The notes beneath the pieces are model-generated. The model saw only the letters and a program-made list of their open reading frames with translations, did not search any database and was not told the origin of the DNA. From an uncultured Clostridia bacterium (GTDB lineage Bacteria > Bacillota_A > Clostridia > TANB77 > CAG-508), in assembly GCA_944388685.1 (NCBI GenBank), contig CALXJS010000051.1, positions 1 to 10,587 on the forward strand: 10,587 nucleotides of DNA, read 5' to 3'. Positions 1-8,066 of the stretch are shown in pieces; the stretch's first letter is position 1; the number at the start of each line of letters is the position of its first letter. The translations under genes and the position numbers were made by a program.

Positions 1-10
1 TCCTATAACA

Positions 11-76
11 GAACAATAGCGGGCTTTTTTAAACATTTTATCTGTTTATAACATTTTAAAGCCCGCGTTATTGTTC
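11..76. repeat. Long imperfect hairpin, GC-rich core
   Basis: The arm at 11-27 (GAACAATAGCGGGCTTT) pairs with the arm at 58-76 apart from a two-base bulge, around a 30-base AT-rich loop. The GC-rich stem stands out from the AT-rich surroundings. The right arm is also the outer part of the 60-base dispersed repeat at 55-114, so the structures are nested. The T-run at 24-30 could end a rightward transcript that enters from outside the window, but the whole unit cannot be judged because it starts at the edge. Confidence 0.6.
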
Positions 77-114
77 GGCGCCAAATTTTACGCAAGTCAA
101 AATTTGTGTGCAAT
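55..114 (-). repeat. Dispersed 60-base repeat, left copy
   Basis: The reverse complement of this stretch matches 9615-9675 with three substitutions and one inserted base. It contains an inner palindrome, CAAATTTT (82-89) with AAAATTTG (99-106). Read from the nearest gene (212-586, leftward), it lies downstream of the 3' end, as the other copy does for its gene. It is probably a genome-wide intergenic repeat of the REP/BIME or MITE-remnant kind; that class is an inference from two copies. Confidence 0.8.
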
Positions 115-115
115 C

Positions 116-166
116 ACTAGAGCGAAGCGACGTTCTAGTATAGGAAAAACTTGATCTTTCCTATAC
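116..166. repeat. Two overlapping hairpins
   Basis: ACTAGA (116-121) pairs with TCTAGT (134-139) around an AGCGAAGCGACG-like loop. GTATAGGAAA (138-147) pairs perfectly with TTTCCTATAC (157-166). Their arms overlap at 138-139, so the two may compete. They sit between the dispersed repeat and the terminator of the leftward gene. Their role is unknown. Confidence 0.6.
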
Positions 167-169
167 AAC

Positions 170-200
170 AAAAAAGATTTTAACATTTTCGTTAAAATCT
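170..200 (-). terminator. Intrinsic terminator of the leftward small protein gene
   Basis: A perfect 10-bp stem, AGATTTTAAC (175-184) with GTTAAAATCT (191-200), has a 6-base loop. Read leftward it is followed by a run of six T (complement of 170-175). It lies 11 bases past the stop of the gene at 212-586, which fits rho-independent termination of that gene. Confidence 0.8.
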
Positions 201-211
201 CTATACAATAT

Positions 212-586
212 TTATTTTTTTAGTCTAATTAAAATTGCGATAGCTAATAATATTAATAAAACGCCAATAGCAATTAAAATAATACACAGAATATTTGATA
301 TTCCTAATTCGCTTTCAGGTAAATTACTACTTTGTACAGTTGTTGTGTTTGTTGATGAAGAACTACTAGTAGATGATGTAGAAGTATTTGTTGAATTAGT
401 AGAACTAGAATTAGAAGTACTTGTATTTCTGGAACTATTATTAGTATTTGAACTATTTGTACTATTTTCTGAGTTTGTTTCATTTATATTCATATCAACA
501 GCAGATACATTTGAAATGCATAAAGTTGATGCCAAGAATAAAACGAATAATATACCAATTAAAAATTTTTTTAAAAAATTAATCAT
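212..586 (-). CDS. Small secreted, membrane-anchored Ser/Thr/Asn-rich protein
   Basis: This 124-residue protein has no recognised family. Residues 1-30 form a typical Sec signal peptide or signal anchor (MINFLKKF, a hydrophobic stretch, then SNVSA). Residues about 32-87 are almost entirely Asn, Ser and Thr, a low-complexity extracellular linker. Residues about 97-120 form a second hydrophobic segment ending RLKK, whose positive charge would keep the C-terminus in the cytoplasm. The result is a short hydrophilic loop outside the cell tethered at one or both ends. The start is supported by GGAGG at 594-598, seven bases upstream. The gene is monocistronic, with its own promoter-like sequence and terminator, and divergent from the DUF2207 gene. 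The linker resembles in composition the tail of the PBP at 5420-7990. It could be a cell-wall spacer or stalk protein; the function is not known. Confidence 0.75.
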   Translation of the reverse strand: MINFLKKFLIGILFVLFLASTLCISNVSAVDMNINETNSENSTNSSNTNNSSRNTSTSNSSSTNSTNTSTSSTSSSSSTNTTTVQSSNLPESELGISNILCIILIAIGVLLILLAIAILIRLKK

Positions 587-629
587 TTTTTTACCTCCAT
601 TTAAGAAACTTTATCATAAGTTCTCTAAT

Positions 630-659
630 ATGATATCACAAATATTAAAAATATGTCCA
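630..659 (-). promoter_or_regulatory. Candidate sigma-A promoter for the leftward small gene
   Basis: Read on the minus strand, a TGGACA -35 box (complement of 654-659) and a TATCAT -10 box (complement of 630-635) are separated by 18 bases. Each box matches the consensus at five of six positions. The ribosome binding site lies about 30 bases downstream of the -10 box. Confidence 0.5.
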
Positions 660-736
660 GTATTTTTGAAAAATTGTAAAAAATATATATATTTTTTTAT
701 CTTTATGATATGATATATCCATAAAGGGGGATGAAG

Positions 737-2750
737 ATGAATAGATTTCTGAAAAAAATACTAATAATAATTATTATATCTGTAGTTATTTCCATATTTA
801 TAGCTTTAACAATCATAGGAGATAGCCAAGAACGGTAAAATTCAATATCTAAATCATTTAGATTATGATGTTACATTAAATCAAGATGGAAGTATAAATG
901 TTGTAGAAACATGGGATGTATATGTAAAAGATACAGGAACATTATTTAAAAATTTTTCACTTTCCAGCGCCTATGGAAATATTATAGATGTAAAAGTTAA
1001 AGATTTAGAAAATAATCTGGAACTAAAAGAGATATATGAAGAAGAATATCATGTAGGAAATAACCTGTTTTATGCCTTAGATATTGGAGGCAATGTATTT
1101 GAAATAGCTTGGGGAACAGGGATGAGTACATCTTCAGGAAATAGACAATATCAAATTTCGTATAAAATAGAAGATGCTATAACTAGCTATTTAGATTGCC
1201 AAGAATTTTATTGGAAATTTATTGAAGAAGGAAAAAATGCTATTCCTGTAAAATCTTTAACAGGAAGTATTCATCTACCACAAAGTGTTCAAAATATAGA
1301 GAATTTAAAAGTTTGGGGACATGGACAAATCAATGGAAATATCGAAAGAACTTCAAATAATTTAGTAGAATTTGAAATTGAGAATTTAAGACCAGGTGCT
1401 ATGTTAGAAGTAAGAGTTGTAACGGCAGAAGATGTATTTAATGTATCAGAAAATAAACAAAGAAAATATCATAATCTGGATAGAATTTTAGAAGAAGAAA
1501 CAGAATGGTCAAATGAAACGAATAGACAATCCATAATAACCAAAAGTGTTTTAATAACAATTTATGCAATTGTATTAATTGTCTATGTTTTAAAAATTAT
1601 AAAATATAGAAAAATCAATAAAAAAGAAACTGACGGAATTATCAAAAAAGATTTAAAATATTTTAGAGAAATTCCAAGAGAAGGTGATTCTACACCAAAT
1701 GAAGCAGTATATCTTTATCATTTTGAAAAAGAAAAACTAGAAACTTCAACCGTACAATCAGAAATGGTAGCTTCAACAATACTAAATTTATGTTTAAAAA
1801 AGATAATTACTTTAGAAATTGAAGGAAAACATATTTATATCACTTTAATAGGGGAAGGAACTTCCTTAAAGAAAGAAGAATATCAAGTATATAAACTATT
1901 ATCAGAGGCAAGTAAAGGAAAAGAAAAATTAGAAATTACAGAATTAAACGATTATGCAAAGAAACATTATTCAAATTATAGTGTATATATCAATAAAATG
2001 GTAAATGAAACTAGAAACGAATTGTATCAAATGCAGTTTATAAATAAAAAAGAAGAAGACACTTATAGAAAATCAAAATCTGCAAATATGTTTTTTAATA
2101 TTATTTTAGGCCTATATATTTTCTTATTAACCTTTTTAGCAATTATACACATTCCTTTCCTTCAAATTCCAGTAGACATTTCTTTGGCAATTGGATGGAG
2201 AGAATCATTAACAAACTTTGCAATTGTAATTTTACCACTTATCTTAGTCATTTTATACTCTTTAAACTTAAAAGCAAAAATTCAAAATAAAATCGCTGTT
2301 ATTACACAAAAAGGTTATGATGAAAAGATACAGTGGGAAGCCTTAAAAAGATATTTAGAAGATTATTCATTATTAAATGAAAAAGATATACCACAATTGG
2401 CTATATGGGAAAAATATCTTGTTTACGCAACAGCTTTTGGAATTGCAAATAAAGTAATTGATCAGATGAAGGCAAAATATCCAAAGGTATTTATTGAAGA
2501 AACATGGGATACAGCAATGAAAAATACTTATCCAATTATCTATTTTTCAACCAATCCAATTTATTTTTCAACACACACAATTGGAACTTCACCAATCTCT
2601 ATGTTAAATCAAGGAGTATCAAAAGCATATTCAACATCTATTGCAGAAATTGCAGCACATAGTGCATCTAGTGGTTTTGGAGGAGGCGGAGGCTTCTCTG
2701 GCGGTGGCGGACGGCGGAGGTGGCCGGAGGCCGGAATGGGAGGAAGATAA
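737..2750 (+). pseudogene. DUF2207-family membrane protein with a frame break near the N-terminus
   Basis: The body reads as a DUF2207-type (YciQ-like) envelope protein. It has an extracytoplasmic N-terminal domain (from about 831 to 1520), a membrane segment at about 1540-1610, a cytoplasmic part, two close membrane segments at about 2085-2275, and a Gly-rich C-terminal tail after GFGGGGGFSGGGG. The first 30 residues (MNRFLKKIL plus a hydrophobic run) form a signal anchor in another frame, starting at ATG 737. That ATG has GGGGG six bases upstream; an ATG at 731 abuts the GGGGG and is less likely. This frame stops at 836. The next frame opens after a stop at 816 and continues to 2750, so one extra base between about 819 and 836 would explain the break. 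There is no ATG in the main frame before 1122, which is inside the domain. The repaired length is about 670 residues, normal for the family. The cellular role of DUF2207 proteins is poorly defined. A TATGAT -10-like box is at 704-709. The gene probably leads the cluster with nnrD. Confidence 0.75.
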
Positions 2751-2774
2751 TTTCAGTTGCACAAACTGGCGTAA

Positions 2775-2812
2775 AATCTCCTGGGTAGAAATATGCCATT
2801 ATCCAGGAGATT
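2775..2812. repeat. Perfect hairpin between the DUF2207 gene and nnrD
   Basis: AATCTCCTGG (2775-2784) and CCAGGAGATT (2803-2812) form a perfect 10-bp stem with an 18-base loop. It is followed by A-rich rather than T-rich sequence on the plus strand, so it is not a standard rightward terminator. It lies in the 88-base gap just before the nnrD ribosome binding site. It may protect or process the mRNA, or act as a partial terminator; nothing in the sequence decides between these. Confidence 0.6.
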
Positions 2813-2838
2813 AAAAAACAATAAAGAAGGAAAAGAAA

Positions 2839-3744
2839 ATGGATATAAATATTTTAGAATTAACAAATGAAGATTTAAAAGAAATTTTTAAAGAAAGAGA
2901 AAAAGACAGTCATAAAGGAACTTATGGATATGTAGGAATTATGGGAGGCTGTATGGAATATACAGGGGCCATTAAACTTGCAAGCATGAGTTCCGCAGCC
3001 TTGAGAGCTGGTTGTGGTGTCATTAGAGTTATTGTACCTAAAAGTATAGAAAGTGTTGTTGCTCCATATTTATTAGAACAAACCATTTTTCCAATAGAGA
3101 ATGACGCAGAAGAGAAAATGAAATTTCATCAAGAGGAAATTGATATTGCATTGGAAAAATTAAAAGCTGTGGCCATCGGAATGGGATGGGGAAAAGGTAG
3201 AGATAACAAAAAAATTTTAGAATATATTTTGCAAAATAAAACTATTCCTTGCGTTATAGACGCAGATGGATTAAATACCTTATCACAAATGAATTTAGAA
3301 ATTTTACAAAAAACAAATTGTAAAGTTATATTAACACCACATTTAAAAGAATTTGAAAGATTATCAAAAATTCCAATGGAAAAGATAAAAGAAAATCCAA
3401 TAGAAATTGCTAGAGATTTTGCTAGCAAATATCAGGTCATTTTATTATTAAAAGGAAGTACGACTATTGTGACAGATGGTACAAATACATATTTAGTAAA
3501 AAGAGGTTGTCCTGGAATGGCAACAGCAGGCAGTGGAGATGTATTATCAGGTGTTTTGGTTGGCATGCTAGGCTATCAAGAAGCAACTGCAAAAACAATT
3601 GCAGCAGGTAGTTATTTGGCCGGAATGGCAGGAGAATTGGCTCAAGAAAAATATACAGATATCAGCATGAAAGCATCTGATACCATTGAAATGCTTCCAG
3701 AAGCGATAAAAAGAATTAGAAAGACATCTATTACTTTAGTATAG
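2839..3744 (+). CDS. nnrD: ADP-dependent NAD(P)H-hydrate dehydratase
   Basis: This cytoplasmic repair enzyme dehydrates the S-hydrate forms of NADH and NADPH back to the active cofactors, using ADP in bacteria. The 301-residue protein has a ribokinase-like fold. Visible family motifs are KGTYGYVGIMGG (26-37), the helix GAIKLASMSSAALRAG (43-58), GMGWG (114-118), DADGLN (141-146), TPHLKEF (166-172), LLKG (203-206) and the nucleotide-binding and catalytic GMATAGSGD (226-234), with Asp234 as the likely base. It is the stand-alone dehydratase type, without the fused NnrE epimerase domain found in many bacteria; no epimerase gene is present in the window. Start: GAAGGA at 2826-2831 lies seven bases before the ATG. 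It is probably cotranscribed with the small gene 40 bases downstream. No defects are seen. Confidence 0.95.
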   Translation: MDINILELTNEDLKEIFKEREKDSHKGTYGYVGIMGGCMEYTGAIKLASMSSAALRAGCGVIRVIVPKSIESVVAPYLLEQTIFPIENDAEEKMKFHQEEIDIALEKLKAVAIGMGWGKGRDNKKILEYILQNKTIPCVIDADGLNTLSQMNLEILQKTNCKVILTPHLKEFERLSKIPMEKIKENPIEIARDFASKYQVILLLKGSTTIVTDGTNTYLVKRGCPGMATAGSGDVLSGVLVGMLGYQEATAKTIAAGSYLAGMAGELAQEKYTDISMKASDTIEMLPEAIKRIRKTSITLV

Positions 3745-3784
3745 AAATAAAAGATAATATATCGAGATGAGAAAAGGGTAATAA

Positions 3785-4147
3785 ATGATGAAAAAAAGAA
3801 AGTTTTTAAAATTTGGAATACCGTTGGGAATATTATTTATAGCAATTATTATACTTGCAATATATAAAGAATATAGAAATAACAATTTAGAAAATTTAGA
3901 TAACGATGTTCAAGCCTATTATTGTGGAGGAAATTATTGCTTAAAAGATCCTGGTTTTGGTGGAACTGTAATATCATATAAAAATTGTGAAGTATGTAAT
4001 AAAAGGATGTCATTTCCAACTACTGATGTAGACACATTATGTGCAAGCTGTTCTGCAAAAACCAAAAGATGTAAACATTGTGGAGAAAAATTAACAGATG
4101 AACAAATTAGTCAAAATAAGTTACAACAATCTCAAACAACTGAATAA
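3785..4147 (+). CDS. Small membrane-anchored Cys-rich (zinc-ribbon-like) protein
   Basis: This 120-residue protein is not a family I recognise. A basic start (MMKKRKFLKF) leads into one membrane segment at residues about 11-27. The rest is soluble and holds eight cysteines: a CX4C pair (47, 52) and three CX2C pairs (68/71, 86/89, 96/99). The last half, with its LCASC and CKHCGEKL segments, looks like a zinc ribbon or other metal-binding knuckle. The order and spacing suggest two four-Cys sites. Whether the Cys-rich part lies inside or outside is not clear; the basic N-terminus would suggest outside, where zinc ribbons are less common. AAAAGGG at 3772-3778 precedes two adjacent ATG codons (3785 and 3788), and either could be used. 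It follows nnrD by 40 bases and ends in a shared terminator with the convergent recombinase gene. Confidence 0.75.
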   Translation: MMKKRKFLKFGIPLGILFIAIIILAIYKEYRNNNLENLDNDVQAYYCGGNYCLKDPGFGGTVISYKNCEVCNKRMSFPTTDVDTLCASCSAKTKRCKHCGEKLTDEQISQNKLQQSQTTE

Positions 4148-4187
4148 TGAAAAGAAAATTATGAAAAAATTAAATAAATGTTTTAAT

Positions 4188-4229
4188 AAAATAATACTAG
4201 CTAGAATGTATCTAAGCCAGTATTATTTT
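4188..4229. terminator. Bidirectional terminator between convergent genes
   Basis: A 14-base arm, AAAATAATACTAGC (4188-4201), pairs with GCCAGTATTATTTT (4216-4229) with one mismatch and a 14-base loop. The A-rich and T-rich outer parts of the arms supply a T-run in both directions. It sits between the stop of the Cys-rich protein gene at 4147 and the end of the recombinase gene at 4237, as expected for convergent units. Confidence 0.8.
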
Positions 4230-4236
4230 CATCTAA

Positions 4237-5220
4237 TTATAAATTAGCTAGTGGATTACTTTCAACAGCATTTCTAACTTGCGTATTATCTACATGAGTA
4301 TAAATTTCTGTAGTGGAAATACTTTCATGTCCTAAAAGCACTTGTAAAGCACGAATATCTACATTTCCATATTGATACATTAGCGTAGCCGCTGTATGAC
4401 GTAATTTATGTACAGAATATTTATTAGTATCAAGTCCAGCAACTTGCAATTCTTTATTGACAATATATTGGACTGTTCTCCTACTAATTCTCTCACGGCG
4501 TTCACTTAAAAATAAGGCTTTTTGAGAATTTAATTTATCTACTTTAATACCTTGTTTAGGGCGCACTTGTAAATATTCGCTAATCGCCTTCAAACAAGCA
4601 TGATTTAAATAAATCGTTCTTTCTTTATTTCCTTTACCAATAACATTTAATTTTGCTTCACTAAAATCAATATCTTTGATATCAATTCCGACTAATTCAG
4701 ACAAACGAAGTCCACAATTTAAAAATAGTGTGATAATGGCATAATCTCTTTGATAATTACGATTATCCTCATTTTCTGTAACATTTAATAATCGTTTACT
4801 TTCTTCCAAATTTAGGTATTTAGGAAGTCTTTTATCTGCTTTTGGTGTTTCTAAATTTTGAGCAGGATTGACTTCTATTAAATTTGCTTTTTGAGAAAGA
4901 TATTTAAAGAAAATTCTGATGGTAGAAACTTTTCTTGCCCTTGTAGCAGATTTGCTTCTAAGTTCCATTGCCATATAACTGATAAATGCATGAATATCTT
5001 CCAAAGTGATTTTTTTGACAACACTAATTGGAATATCTTTGATTTCAATTTTGGAAAAATCAGTTTTGTCTGTCATATGAAAATGAATCTTTATAAAACG
5101 AAAAAACATTACTAAATCATAATTGTATTCTTTTATACTATTTGGGGATTTATTTAAAATCGTGGCACTATAATCTAAAAAAGAATTAATATAGTCAGGA
5201 TTTTCTTCTCTTTTGAACAT
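4237..5220 (-). CDS. Tyrosine recombinase, XerC/XerD type
   Basis: This site-specific DNA recombinase has 327 residues, slightly above the usual Xer size of about 300. Residues about 8-120 form the N-terminal core-binding (SAM-like) domain and residues about 135-320 the catalytic domain. All catalytic residues are visible: Arg172 in the GLRLSELVG segment, Lys196 in GKGNKER, His271 and Arg274 in HKLRHT, His298 in LLGHES, and the nucleophile Tyr307 in STTEIYTHV. The protein looks intact. Upstream on its strand are AAAGGAG (complement of 5233-5239), rather far at 12 bases from the ATG, and a TATAAT -10 box (complement of 5252-5257). It is transcribed alone, divergent from the PBP gene, with no excisionase or phage genes nearby. 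Possible roles are chromosome-dimer resolution or inversion/integration at a local site; sequence alone does not separate a true XerC/XerD from a dedicated integrase. Confidence 0.9.
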   Translation of the reverse strand: MFKREENPDYINSFLDYSATILNKSPNSIKEYNYDLVMFFRFIKIHFHMTDKTDFSKIEIKDIPISVVKKITLEDIHAFISYMAMELRSKSATRARKVSTIRIFFKYLSQKANLIEVNPAQNLETPKADKRLPKYLNLEESKRLLNVTENEDNRNYQRDYAIITLFLNCGLRLSELVGIDIKDIDFSEAKLNVIGKGNKERTIYLNHACLKAISEYLQVRPKQGIKVDKLNSQKALFLSERRERISRRTVQYIVNKELQVAGLDTNKYSVHKLRHTAATLMYQYGNVDIRALQVLLGHESISTTEIYTHVDNTQVRNAVESNPLANL

Positions 5221-5251
5221 ATAATTTTCACACTCCTTTGGTATATATAGT

Positions 5252-5257
5252 ATTATA
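5252..5257 (-). promoter_or_regulatory. Candidate -10 box for the recombinase gene
   Basis: The complement reads TATAAT exactly, about 32 bases before the start codon and 12 bases before AAAGGAG. No good -35 box is present at 16-18 bases (TTTCTT at best), so the promoter may be weak or need an activator. Confidence 0.4.
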
Positions 5258-5357
5258 TCTCAATACATTTAAAAAAGAAATAGAATTGAAAAAAGTTTTG
5301 TGCAAAGTTTTTATTTAAGTGACTATTTACAAGAGACAAATCATGAATTGATAAGAT

Positions 5358-5385
5358 TTGATTTTTTGACTTATTGTGATATACT
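5358..5385 (+). promoter_or_regulatory. Sigma-A promoter with extended -10 for the PBP gene
   Basis: TTGATT (5358-5363), a 16-base spacer, and TATACT (5380-5385) preceded by TGA (5377-5379), an extended -10 element. Transcription would start near 5392. This decides the PBP start: the GTG at 5300, which opens the same frame further upstream, lies before this promoter, whereas ATG 5420 lies just after it. Confidence 0.65.
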
Positions 5386-5419
5386 ATTGATGAAATTCAA
5401 AATAAAGGATAGTGAATAT

Positions 5420-7990
5420 ATGTTTAATGATAATCATGAAGAACTTCCAAAAGCTATGAGAAAAATGCAAAAAGAAAAAGAAGAACGAGAAAAATTCATA
5501 GAGGAAGAAAATAAAAAGAAATATAGAAACAAGCATAATAAGAATAGAAAAAATAAGCATCGAAGAGACGAAGAAAATGATATGGACTATAAAAAAGCCA
5601 TAAAGAAAAAGAAAATCAAAAAAATTATCATTACTATCATTCTTGTTGTTATTATTATTCTAGCAATTATATTAGGCATTTCAGCATATAATTGGAAACA
5701 GATAACAACAGATATGTTCTTAAATAAAAATTCAGTTGTTGTGGATTCTGACGGCAACGTGATTGCAGAACTTGGTAGTGAGAGAAAGAAAATAAAAATT
5801 GAAAATGAAGATATGCCAGAAAACTTAAAAGATGCTTATGTTTCCATTGAAGATGAACGATATTATAAGCATCATGGTGTAGATATTCTAAGGACAGGTT
5901 CAGCGATTTTTAATTATGTAATACATGTTGGAAATTCTTCGTTTGGAGGAAGTACCATTACACAACAATTAGTAAAAAATTTAACAGGAGATAATAGTAG
6001 TTCTATTTCTAGAAAAGTAAAAGAATGGTGGAAAGCCTATCTATTAGAATGTTATTTTTCAAAAGATGAAATATTAGACATGTATCTAAATGTTATATAT
6101 GTTGGACCAAATATATATGGTGTAGGTGCTGGAAGTGAATATTATTTTAATAAAGATGTACAAGAATTAACTTTAGCAGAATGTGCATTTTTAGCAGGAA
6201 TTAACAATTCACCAAATTCATATAATCCATTTGATGACGAAACAGATAACACAGAAAAAATACGTAACAGAACGATAACCGTATTAGATAAAATGTTGGA
6301 ACTAGAATATATTACAGAAGAAGAATATAACACGGCTGAAGCAGAAGTAGAAAATGGTTTAGGATTTAATCAAGGAACTGTAGAATCAGGAAATGGTATA
6401 TATTCTTATCATACAGATGCCTTAATTAATGAAATTATTACAGATATTGCGGATAAGAAAAATATAACAGAAGATTTTGCTACAAACTATTTATATTTAG
6501 GTGGCTTAACAATTAATAGTACACAAAATTCAAGTATCCAAGATGAAACAGAAACAGAATTTAATAAAAGACAATATAATATTGCATCAAGAGAGGGAGG
6601 AGACCCAGCACAAGCAGCCATGGTTATTATCGACCATCAAACAGGTCAAGTAGTGGCTTGTGTTGGAGGATTAGGAGAAAAAGACACGGCAAGAGGATTA
6701 AATAGAGCAACACAAAGTACAAGACAAACAGGTTCTTCTATTAAACCATTAGCAGTATTAGCACCTGGAATAGACAAGAAAAAGTTTACAGCTGCAACAA
6801 TATATGCTGATGTTCAAAAAACATTTGAAGGGAATTACACTCCAGAAAATTATGATGGTTATTTAGGAAATATAACGGTTAGAAGAGCAGTAGAATCTTC
6901 TCAAAACATTCCATTTGTAGAAATGATGGAAGAAATTGGACCTAAAACGGCAATTTCTTACTTAGAAGATATGGGAATTACGAGCCTAACAGAAAAAGAT
7001 AAAAGTTTATCATTAGCCTTAGGTGGATTAGATAAAGGAATTACACCTTTGGAAATGGCTGCAGCATATGCAACGATTGCTAATGACGGTGTGTATATAG
7101 AGCCTACTTTCTATACAGAAATAACAAATCAATCAGGAAAAACGATAGTAGAAGCAAATCCAGAATCTCATAGAGTATTTTCAGAACAAGTAGCATATAT
7201 ATTAAAAGAAATATTAACAGAACCTGTTACAGGAAGTCACGGAACAGCAACCTATTGTGCTATCTCGGGAATTGATGTAGCAGCAAAAACAGGAACAACA
7301 GACGATAATTTTGACAGATGGCTATGTGGATTTACACCATATTATGCAGCAGCAACTTGGTTTGGATATGATCAAAATGAAACAATTTACTTTAACAGAC
7401 AAAATCCAGCAGGAATTCTTTGGGCAAATATTATGAGAAATATCCATTCTGGACTAGATAGTGCAAGATTTGAGAAACCTAGTTGGATACAAACAGAAAC
7501 CATATGTGCAGATTCAGGTGGCATTGCGAATAGTGGTTGTACAAATACTTATGAAGAATATTTCTTATGGGGAACAAGACCAAATAATTGCACAGAACAT
7601 TCTGGAAGTAAGGTTACAACAAATGAGAATCAAAATGAACAAAGCGAAGAAACAAATCAAAACGTATTTAATGAAGACTTAACTTTAGATCCAAACTTAG
7701 AAAATGAAATTCCAGAAAACAATACGTCTATAAACACAACAAATACAACAGATAATAGTAGAACAAATACAACGAATGATAATAATAGAAACAATACAAC
7801 AAACACCAATAGAAATAATACAACTTCAAACAATACAAGTAATACAAACTATATAACAAATAGCACAACAACAAATACATCAAGTAATAGTGCAAATGCC
7901 ACAAGACCAATTTCAAATACAAGTACTAATGCAGGTAACTCTACAACAGATGATGTATCTACTTCAGAAAATGCAGAAGAAACTGAATAA
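5420..7990 (+). CDS. PBP1A-family bifunctional penicillin-binding protein (class A)
   Basis: The enzyme polymerises lipid II into glycan strands and cross-links the stem peptides outside the membrane. From ATG 5420 (AAAGGA at 5404-5409) it has 856 residues. There is a highly basic cytoplasmic region (1-68) and one membrane segment (about 69-90). The GT51 glycosyltransferase domain carries EDERYYKHHGVD (144-155, catalytic Glu144), GGSTITQQLVKN (177-188) and KDEILDMYLN (215-224). The transpeptidase domain carries SSIK (Ser439 nucleophile, Lys442), SQN (494-496) and KTG (623-625). After the catalytic domain comes a Cys-containing segment ending near 727 (Cys696, 707, 724), as in many Bacillota PBP1A proteins. 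A low-complexity tail (about 732-856), rich in Asn, Thr and Ser and ending acidic, probably extends into the wall. The catalytic motifs are complete. It is divergent from the recombinase gene and 76 bases upstream of a glycosyltransferase gene. Confidence 0.93.
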   Translation: MFNDNHEELPKAMRKMQKEKEEREKFIEEENKKKYRNKHNKNRKNKHRRDEENDMDYKKAIKKKKIKKIIITIILVVIIILAIILGISAYNWKQITTDMFLNKNSVVVDSDGNVIAELGSERKKIKIENEDMPENLKDAYVSIEDERYYKHHGVDILRTGSAIFNYVIHVGNSSFGGSTITQQLVKNLTGDNSSSISRKVKEWWKAYLLECYFSKDEILDMYLNVIYVGPNIYGVGAGSEYYFNKDVQELTLAECAFLAGINNSPNSYNPFDDETDNTEKIRNRTITVLDKMLELEYITEEEYNTAEAEVENGLGFNQGTVESGNGIYSYHTDALINEIITDIADKKNITEDFATNYLYLGGLTINSTQNSSIQDETETEFNKRQYNIASREGGDPAQAAMVIIDHQTGQVVACVGGLGEKDTARGLNRATQSTRQTGSSIKPLAVLAPGIDKKKFTAATIYADVQKTFEGNYTPENYDGYLGNITVRRAVESSQNIPFVEMMEEIGPKTAISYLEDMGITSLTEKDKSLSLALGGLDKGITPLEMAAAYATIANDGVYIEPTFYTEITNQSGKTIVEANPESHRVFSEQVAYILKEILTEPVTGSHGTATYCAISGIDVAAKTGTTDDNFDRWLCGFTPYYAAATWFGYDQNETIYFNRQNPAGILWANIMRNIHSGLDSARFEKPSWIQTETICADSGGIANSGCTNTYEEYFLWGTRPNNCTEHSGSKVTTNENQNEQSEETNQNVFNEDLTLDPNLENEIPENNTSINTTNTTDNSRTNTTNDNNRNNTTNTNRNNTTSNNTSNTNYITNSTTTNTSSNSANATRPISNTSTNAGNSTTDDVSTSENAEETE

Positions 7991-8066
7991 GGAAAATCAA
8001 CACAATTTCAAAAACAAAGTCGATTTTTCCATACAATTAAAAATATAAAATAAAAGGGGATAAAAA

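Noticed and set aside
345..713. Rightward coding region of 122 codons
   Set aside because: It is the complement of the Ser/Thr/Asn-rich gene at 212-586, yields an artificial Val/Glu/Leu-rich repeat, and has no ribosome binding site. The opposite strand has a signal peptide, a ribosome binding site and a terminator.
816..838. Programmed ribosomal frameshift in the DUF2207 gene
   Set aside because: There is no slippery heptamer, no rare-codon stop context and no downstream stimulatory stem at the junction, and DUF2207 genes are not known to use one.
5300..5419. N-terminal extension of the PBP from GTG 5300
   Set aside because: The frame is open, but the stretch lacks a ribosome binding site before 5300 and contains a strong promoter (5358-5385) upstream of ATG 5420, which has AAAGGA and starts a normal class A PBP cytoplasmic region.
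7728..7922. Leftward coding region rich in Leu/Tyr
   Set aside because: It is the antisense of the Asn/Thr-rich PBP tail, has low complexity and no start signals.
7991..8030. Terminator between the PBP and glucosyltransferase genes
   Set aside because: GGAAAATC (7991-7998) pairs with GATTTTTCC (8022-8030) only with a bulge and a 23-base loop, and no T-run follows. It is too weak to call.
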